Shown: positions 8,301 through 11,198 of the stretch, in pieces | Layout of the letters: every line of letters starts with the position of its first letter | Position numbering within the stretch: the first letter of the stretch is position 1 | DNA from: CAINDZ01 sp041908585 | GTDB taxonomy: Bacteria > Krumholzibacteriota > Krumholzibacteriia > LZORAL124-64-63 | Assembly (NCBI GenBank): GCA_041908585.1 | Contig: JAYRFB010000040.1 | Coordinates: forward strand, 1 to 11,198 | Direction of reading: 5' to 3' | DNA length: 11,198 nucleotides | Made by a program: the position numbers and the translations under genes | Notes under the pieces: model-generated | What the model saw: the letters and a program-made list of their open reading frames with translations, nothing else | Database searches by the model: none | Told to the model about the DNA's origin: nothing

Positions 8301-8970
8301 ACCAGAAGCCGCCCGCGCCCGGGCCGTAGTCGGCGATGTCGCCCACCAGGTAGGCGTCGTCGTCGCCCTCGGGCAGGACGCGCCCCTCGATGTGGAGGCG
8401 CCCTCCCGACATGAAGCGGTAGTACTCGGCCAGCCCCTGCAGATGCGAGCGGAAGTAGTGCTTGTCGTGCGGGGGCGGGTCCACCTCCAGCGGGCCCGGC
8501 TCGGCCAGCGGCTCCAGCATGAAGCCGCCGCCGGCCGGCACGGTGGTCAGGCCCGGCGACCGGTTGCCGTCGAAGGCGATGCGCACCAGCAGCACGCGCA
8601 GCGTATCGACGCCCTCCAGCACCTTGTCGGGATCGCCGCCGCGGGCCAGCTTGGCCGCCCCCAGCCCCCGCTCGGCGAGCAGGCGTTGCGACTTCGCGGA
8701 CACGTGCCTGTCCCCGACCAGTTCATGCACGGCCTGCCAGCGCCGCACGGACTCCCCCTGGCGGCGCAGCTCGGCGTCAAGGCGCGCCCGGCCGCCCGGC
8801 AGGTCCAGCAGGCGGCGCTCGTCCAGCTTCTGGACGGGCAGTCGCTCGTAGGGCTGCGCGAGGGCGGGGCCGCCCAGCAGGAGCATCGTCAGCAGGACCA
8901 GCGGCAGGGTCGCCGCGCCGCGGCCCAGGGGCCGCGGCCGGCGCGATTCGGCTGTGAGCGGCAACGCCAC
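5392..8970 (-). CDS. Secreted M6-family (immune inhibitor A-like) zinc metalloprotease with type IX sorting domain
   Basis: The protein has about 1192 residues. An arginine-rich N-region and hydrophobic core (about 20-39, ending in ALA) form a signal peptide. A charged propeptide-like stretch follows (about 40-120). The catalytic domain has HEFGHALGLVD at 335-345, the zinc-binding HExxHxxGxxD motif with both histidines and the glutamate intact, then GIWDLMDSG at 357-365, the expected Met-turn region of M6 peptidases. The C-terminal half looks like a beta-propeller with FG-GAP-type repeats, including the putative calcium loop DVDGDGRHD at 923-931 and a weaker one near 973. The last 88 residues (about 1105-1192) are a type A T9SS sorting domain: LFPNPVS, then LAVYDLQGELV, then SGIYVAVLEY. 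It should therefore cross the outer membrane by T9SS, be processed by PorU, and act at the surface or outside. The substrate is unknown. The start is GTG 8970 or, better spaced from GAGGAG, TTG 8964; the two differ by two residues. The next gene begins 25 bp after the stop. Confidence 0.9.
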   Translation of the reverse strand: MALPLTAESRRPRPLGRGAATLPLVLLTMLLLGGPALAQPYERLPVQKLDERRLLDLPGGRARLDAELRRQGESVRRWQAVHELVGDRHVSAKSQRLLAERGLGAAKLARGGDPDKVLEGVDTLRVLLVRIAFDGNRSPGLTTVPAGGGFMLEPLAEPGPLEVDPPPHDKHYFRSHLQGLAEYYRFMSGGRLHIEGRVLPEGDDDAYLVGDIADYGPGAGGFWSLTGLESLVRDMITAADEGTQADGSANLADYDDDDPFTYVIFVHAGSDWQSDVNGDSPNDVPTFFVNLGEPQALTSLDSVEGTPGSLTECSVIPETTNQDGFAGSIAAAFYHEFGHALGLVDVYDTYRGLPSVGIWDLMDSGTNLSATLGTITDEGDTVYVAAGGVLPPSLAAWDKWFLGWLETKEIDGSRAEYRLPAVGVPRSDYAEWQANGYGAFSLDDPQAWRGGLSPREWFLIENRWVPAPTEPLPYDGFAFERDDSTGVILYLAGLQAGTEDQWENSGFYDYFQPAGGALVWHVNADRIEAGLADNTINTEGQGLKLVEADGLQDIGVLDAYVLGWYGSWRDPFGGRDLQGNETGYTELPAEGFPNTRLFDRSWSHLSLSGIGPRVARTAAVMKFSASLGPVPPGLPWEVAAQAEAGALPGGVQAGPRAIDVASLTPLAVGAQRLLLFADAPGDNHGDVPFDGTLYALTDDGREYWARLPGRAEGAVVALGDRLAGPPLLVGGESVTDVVMNLRGGVMRADRVGGLGLTGRWASTLADTLLGGPLPVADGQGLVRLAALAPPDRLFLVTVAGGSVGASLQLVDGQGAPVAASEARLVPGGDGAADRVAVFSGAGWHLAGVDADGWTGTTAWTPYPRAASGRVQSAVVPGADGALVHVFDDLGALGSWRLSGGTIAALPGRPAVTGAVVCEPAVADVDGDGRHDLVVATAERLYGLQADGVPLRGWPRRLSEIFPLADTTRVAGPLVVADGTADGQNEVFFNTDGGHLLALGPDGRLLSQLPVRWGDRRAAGLAIGDDPADGGRLLWLVSGGGYTAPPFGRTWVNGRVAGWRLAAAAGEGVPTTSEWLGAAGGSLRRGPAGQARDLGPATPAAQDRAEVVLFPNPVSSEAVNARFWSDVDGPVRLAVYDLQGELVREGRFVAASAQMNQVRLELPGIASGIYVAVLEYGGADGRRTRTLTLAVER

Positions 8971-8971
8971 T

Positions 8972-8977
8972 CTCCTC
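8972..8977 (-). promoter_or_regulatory. Shine-Dalgarno GAGGAG deciding the start of the M6 protease
   Basis: GAGGAG at 8977-8972 lies only 1 nt before GTG 8970 but 7 nt before the in-frame TTG 8964. Normal spacing favours TTG as the working start, shortening the protein by two residues and leaving the signal peptide intact. Confidence 0.55.
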
Positions 8978-9016
8978 GCTCAGGGGGTTGGTCGGACGTA
9001 CAACCGCCGGCGCCGC

Positions 9017-10045
9017 CTAGAAGCGGTAGGCCAGCGACAACCGCGTGACGTTCGGCAGGCCTTCCGCCTGCGGCACCTTCGCGAAGTCGAACGTGATCGG
9101 CTGGTTGACCCAGCGGTCCAGGTCCACGCCGAAGCCGAACGTGGAATCCTTGATGTCGCCGTAGGCCGCGCTCTTGTAGCCGAAGCGCACGAACAGCGAG
9201 CGCAGGTAGTTCCACTCGGCGCCGAACCCGTACTCCTCCTGCGAGGTCTCCAGGCCGAAGCCGTAGTCGTCGTCCTTCCACTTGTAGAGCGGCACCAGGT
9301 AGTCGGCGACCAGCAGCACGCCCATGAACTCGCTGTGGTACAGGCTGTGCGCGATGCCGAAGGTCAGCTTGCGCGGCATCGGGTCCGACTGGTCGGCGTC
9401 CACGTGCTTGATGTCCGGGCCCAGGTTCGCCAGCGCCAGGCCGAAGTTCGACTTCAGGCTGGGCACCTTCCACAGCACGCCCAGGTCGACGCCGAAGCTG
9501 TCGCCGCTGCCGCCGCCGCGCGCGTCCTGGATGATGTTGTCCTCGGCCAGCTTGTCGCGGAAGTACTTGACGCCCAGGCCGACGCCCACGTTCGGGGTGA
9601 CGCGCACGCCGTAGGTGGCGCCGAAGGCGAACATGTACGAGCGGAAGATGCCCGTCTCGTTGCCGCTCTCGTCGGTGCCCTGCTGCTCGCCCATGTCCAG
9701 GTAGTTGAGCGAGAAGCCGATCGCGCCGTTGTCGCCCATCGGCGTGGCGTAGCCGCCCCAGTAGAGGCCGATGTCGTCGGCCAGGCCCTCGGCCAGGCTC
9801 GACTGCATGATGTGCAGGTCGTGCGGCTCGGGGCGCTGCGGCAGGAAGCCCAGCCCGCCCGGGTTCCACCACTGCGCGGTGACGTCCTGCGACAGGGCGG
9901 TGCCGGCCTCGCCCAGGGCATTGTAGCGCGCCCCGACCGGGAAGCTGAGGTTGATGGCGCCCGCGCCGGAGCCGGCCAGGGCCGCGCCGCAGATGCCCAT
10001 GGTCAGGGCCGCCGCCAGGGCGACCGTCAGCAGAGTCCTCTTCAT
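9017..10045 (-). CDS. porV: PorV/PorQ-family outer-membrane protein, probable type IX secretion shuttle
   Basis: This 342-residue protein starts at ATG 10045, where a signal peptide begins (MKRTLLTVALAAALTMGICG, cleavage likely after ALA near residue 24). GGAGG lies 10 nt upstream. The frame stays open about 120 bp further upstream, but that stretch lacks a signal peptide and overlaps the preceding gene. The mature N-terminus has the family signature: SFPVGARYNALGEAGTALSQD (about 34-54), then QWWNPGGLGF (58-67), typical of the PorV/PorQ (UPF0164-like) 14-stranded barrel. The rest alternates glycine and aromatic residues as in beta-strands and ends in RLSLAYRF, a usual outer-membrane-protein terminus. 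In known systems PorV binds sorting domains at the SprA/Sov translocon and carries cargo to PorU. Position directly after the PorU-like gene supports PorV rather than PorQ, though the two are related. The stop is 46 bp from the next gene. Confidence 0.85.
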   Translation of the reverse strand: MKRTLLTVALAAALTMGICGAALAGSGAGAINLSFPVGARYNALGEAGTALSQDVTAQWWNPGGLGFLPQRPEPHDLHIMQSSLAEGLADDIGLYWGGYATPMGDNGAIGFSLNYLDMGEQQGTDESGNETGIFRSYMFAFGATYGVRVTPNVGVGLGVKYFRDKLAEDNIIQDARGGGSGDSFGVDLGVLWKVPSLKSNFGLALANLGPDIKHVDADQSDPMPRKLTFGIAHSLYHSEFMGVLLVADYLVPLYKWKDDDYGFGLETSQEEYGFGAEWNYLRSLFVRFGYKSAAYGDIKDSTFGFGVDLDRWVNQPITFDFAKVPQAEGLPNVTRLSLAYRF

Positions 10046-10055
10046 GTCCGTCCTA

Positions 10056-10060
10056 CCTCC
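10056..10060 (-). promoter_or_regulatory. Shine-Dalgarno sequence of the PorV-like gene
   Basis: GGAGG stands 10 nt upstream of ATG 10045 on the minus strand, with a second AGGA closer in. It lies in the gap after the PorU-like stop and supports ATG 10045 over any upstream start in the same frame. Confidence 0.6.
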
Positions 10061-10109
10061 AGTGGTTGTCCCGGCGCCGAAGCCCCACGCCCCGTCCCCG
10101 GTCCGGCCA

Positions 10110-11198
10110 TCAGCGCATGATGACCAGCTTGCCCGTCTTCGTGATCTCGCGCCCGTCCTCCGAGGCACCGGAGCCCCGCAGGACGTACAGATAGGTGCCG
10201 TTGGCGATCTCGTCGCCGCGGTGGTCGCGTCCGTCCCATTCCAGGATGCGCGGCCCCGCTTCGGCGAATTCCTCGCGCAGCGTGCGCAGCCGGTTGCCGG
10301 CCGTCGTATAAATGTCCCACTGCACCGCCATCGGGTCGCTCAGCTCGAAGAGGAGTCGGCACGGACCCGGCGTCGGGTTAGGGAAAAGGGTGACGTCCTC
10401 GATCCCGGCAACACTTGCCGGAACGATCTGGAAGCTCAGGGTATCGGAGCCCACGTTGCCGAGCGCGTCGCTGGCGTGCAGCGCCGCCTTGTGCGCCCCG
10501 GCGGCCAGGTCGGCCGGCAGCGGGAAGACCACCGAACCCCGAGTGTAGCTGTCCGCGTCGTAGGCGAACGAGGCTGTCACGTCCGCCATCCGGCCCGAGT
10601 CGTCCAGTTCCAGCAGCAGCGAGTTGCCGGGGCTGGTCCCCAGGATGGCGATGCCGCTGGTGTCGGTCAGCGTGGCGGTCAGCCGGTCCCCAGGGCGCAC
10701 GCGGTAGCGTCCGTCCGGGAAGGCCAGGCGGATGTCCGGGCCGCGCACGTCGTCGACGACGCCCGTCGAGCCGCGCACCGCGGGCACGGTCTGCGCCGCG
10801 ACGTGGTCGCCGTCGGCCGACTCGACCAGCAGGCGCACGCGCCCGAGGTCGCCGTACCGGACCTGCGACGGCACCTTGAACGGGATCGCGTGGTCGCCGT
10901 CGCCGAGCGTGCCCTGGCCGGCGAAGATCGGCGCGCCCGATTCCAGCCAGGTGCGGGTGAAGACCGTCCCGCCGATGACCGCGTACGGGTAGGCCTTGGC
11001 CACGCTGCTGTCGAGCACCTGCAGCCGGTACGTGTCACCTGCGCCCAGCAGGGCCTTGCCGGGTCCGGCGACGACCACGCGCTGGGTGGCGCCGGCCCGC
11101 AGCGTGTCGACGCTCGTCGCCGCCAGAGTCAGGTCGCCGAGCGGGTGCGGCAGCCGCAGCGCCGGGTCACCCATCAGGTTGTAGCGCTGGCTGTTGGC
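10110..11198 (-). CDS. porU: PorU-like type IX secretion sortase (peptidase C25 family), C-terminal part
   Basis: Only the last 362 residues are in the window; the reading frame is open to the upstream edge, so the caspase-like catalytic domain lies outside. The fragment begins with YNLMGDPALRLP (about residues 6-17), the motif that closes the gingipain-type C25 domain. Beta-sandwich regions follow. Residues about 160-260 contain PDGRYRVRPGDRL, SGIAILGTSPGN, SYTRGSVVFPLP and HASDALGNVGSDTLSF, a pattern I associate with the C-terminal half of PorU. A C-terminal domain with LFPNP (271-275) and WDGRDHRGDEIANGTYLYVL (321-340) resembles a FlgD-like Ig fold or T9SS sorting domain. PorU is the cell-surface protease that removes sorting domains from T9SS cargo and attaches the cargo to the surface. 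A porV homologue lies 64 bp downstream, the same order as in Porphyromonas gingivalis, which favours PorU over a C25 cargo protease. The alternative, a gingipain-like cargo, cannot be excluded without the N-terminus. Confidence 0.78.
   Translation of the reverse strand, partial: ANSQRYNLMGDPALRLPHPLGDLTLAATSVDTLRAGATQRVVVAGPGKALLGAGDTYRLQVLDSSVAKAYPYAVIGGTVFTRTWLESGAPIFAGQGTLGDGDHAIPFKVPSQVRYGDLGRVRLLVESADGDHVAAQTVPAVRGSTGVVDDVRGPDIRLAFPDGRYRVRPGDRLTATLTDTSGIAILGTSPGNSLLLELDDSGRMADVTASFAYDADSYTRGSVVFPLPADLAAGAHKAALHASDALGNVGSDTLSFQIVPASVAGIEDVTLFPNPTPGPCRLLFELSDPMAVQWDIYTTAGNRLRTLREEFAEAGPRILEWDGRDHRGDEIANGTYLYVLRGSGASEDGREITKTGKLVIMR

Noticed and set aside
8986..9005. Inverted repeat GGTTG/CAACC between the PorV-like gene and the protease
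   Set aside because: A 5-bp stem with a 10-nt loop is expected by chance, and there is no T-run or promoter-like sequence.
10073..10086. UUCG-loop hairpin between the PorU-like and PorV-like genes
   Set aside because: The stem is only five positions with one mismatch and no T-run follows. This is too weak to call a terminator or regulator.
18..10120. Long plus-strand open frames (about 390 to 620 codons) opposite nearly every gene
   Set aside because: They lie antisense to genes with clear signal peptides, motifs and family signatures. Their products are Arg/Ala/Gln/Val-rich without domains. In very GC-rich DNA, stop codons are rare in the frames opposite GC-biased third positions, so such shadows are expected.
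10046..10168. N-terminal extension of the PorV-like gene
   Set aside because: It overlaps the PorU-like 3' end, has no signal character, and would bury the clear signal peptide that starts at 10045.

Overview
The window is GC-rich DNA (roughly 70% G+C by eye). Seven genes lie head to tail on the minus strand, read from high to low coordinates, and none on the plus strand is credible. The gaps are short (64, 46, 25 and 59 bp), and the last two junctions are 1-nt TGATG overlaps, so the block looks like one transcription unit. It enters upstream of position 11198 and leaves below position 1. Both end genes are incomplete: the first lacks its N-terminus and the last its C-terminus.

In transcription order the genes are: the C-terminal part of a PorU-like (peptidase C25) surface protease (11198-10110); a PorV-like outer-membrane barrel (10045-9017); a large secreted M6 zinc metalloprotease with a type IX secretion sorting domain (8970-5392); two adjacent proteins resembling DUF5683 and each other (5366-4380 and 4320-3445); an NHL beta-propeller lipoprotein (3445-2444); and a large beta-rich envelope protein whose N-terminal region resembles SprA-type sequences of the Bacteroidota (2444-1, incomplete).

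PorU and PorV homologues side by side, followed by a protease with a classic C-terminal sorting domain, point to type IX secretion (T9SS). In the known system SprA/Sov is the outer-membrane translocon, PorV binds and shuttles cargo, and PorU is the surface sortase that cleaves the sorting domain. Here a cargo candidate, the shuttle, the sortase and a SprA-related protein appear to be co-transcribed. Every product has an export signal, a lipobox, a predicted barrel or membrane segments, so this is an envelope cluster.

T9SS-type genes at such high G+C suggest a member of the Fibrobacterota-Chlorobiota-Bacteroidota (FCB) superphylum outside the AT-richer Bacteroidota, for example a candidate phylum such as Eisenbacteria or Krumholzibacteriota. 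This placement is inference; there is no rRNA or marker gene here. No RNA genes, mobile elements, CRISPR arrays, attachment sites or replication origins were seen. No stretch above 300 bp lacks a gene. The most interesting points are the compact T9SS cluster, the tandem DUF5683-like pair, and the lipoprotein coupled by translation to the SprA-like protein.
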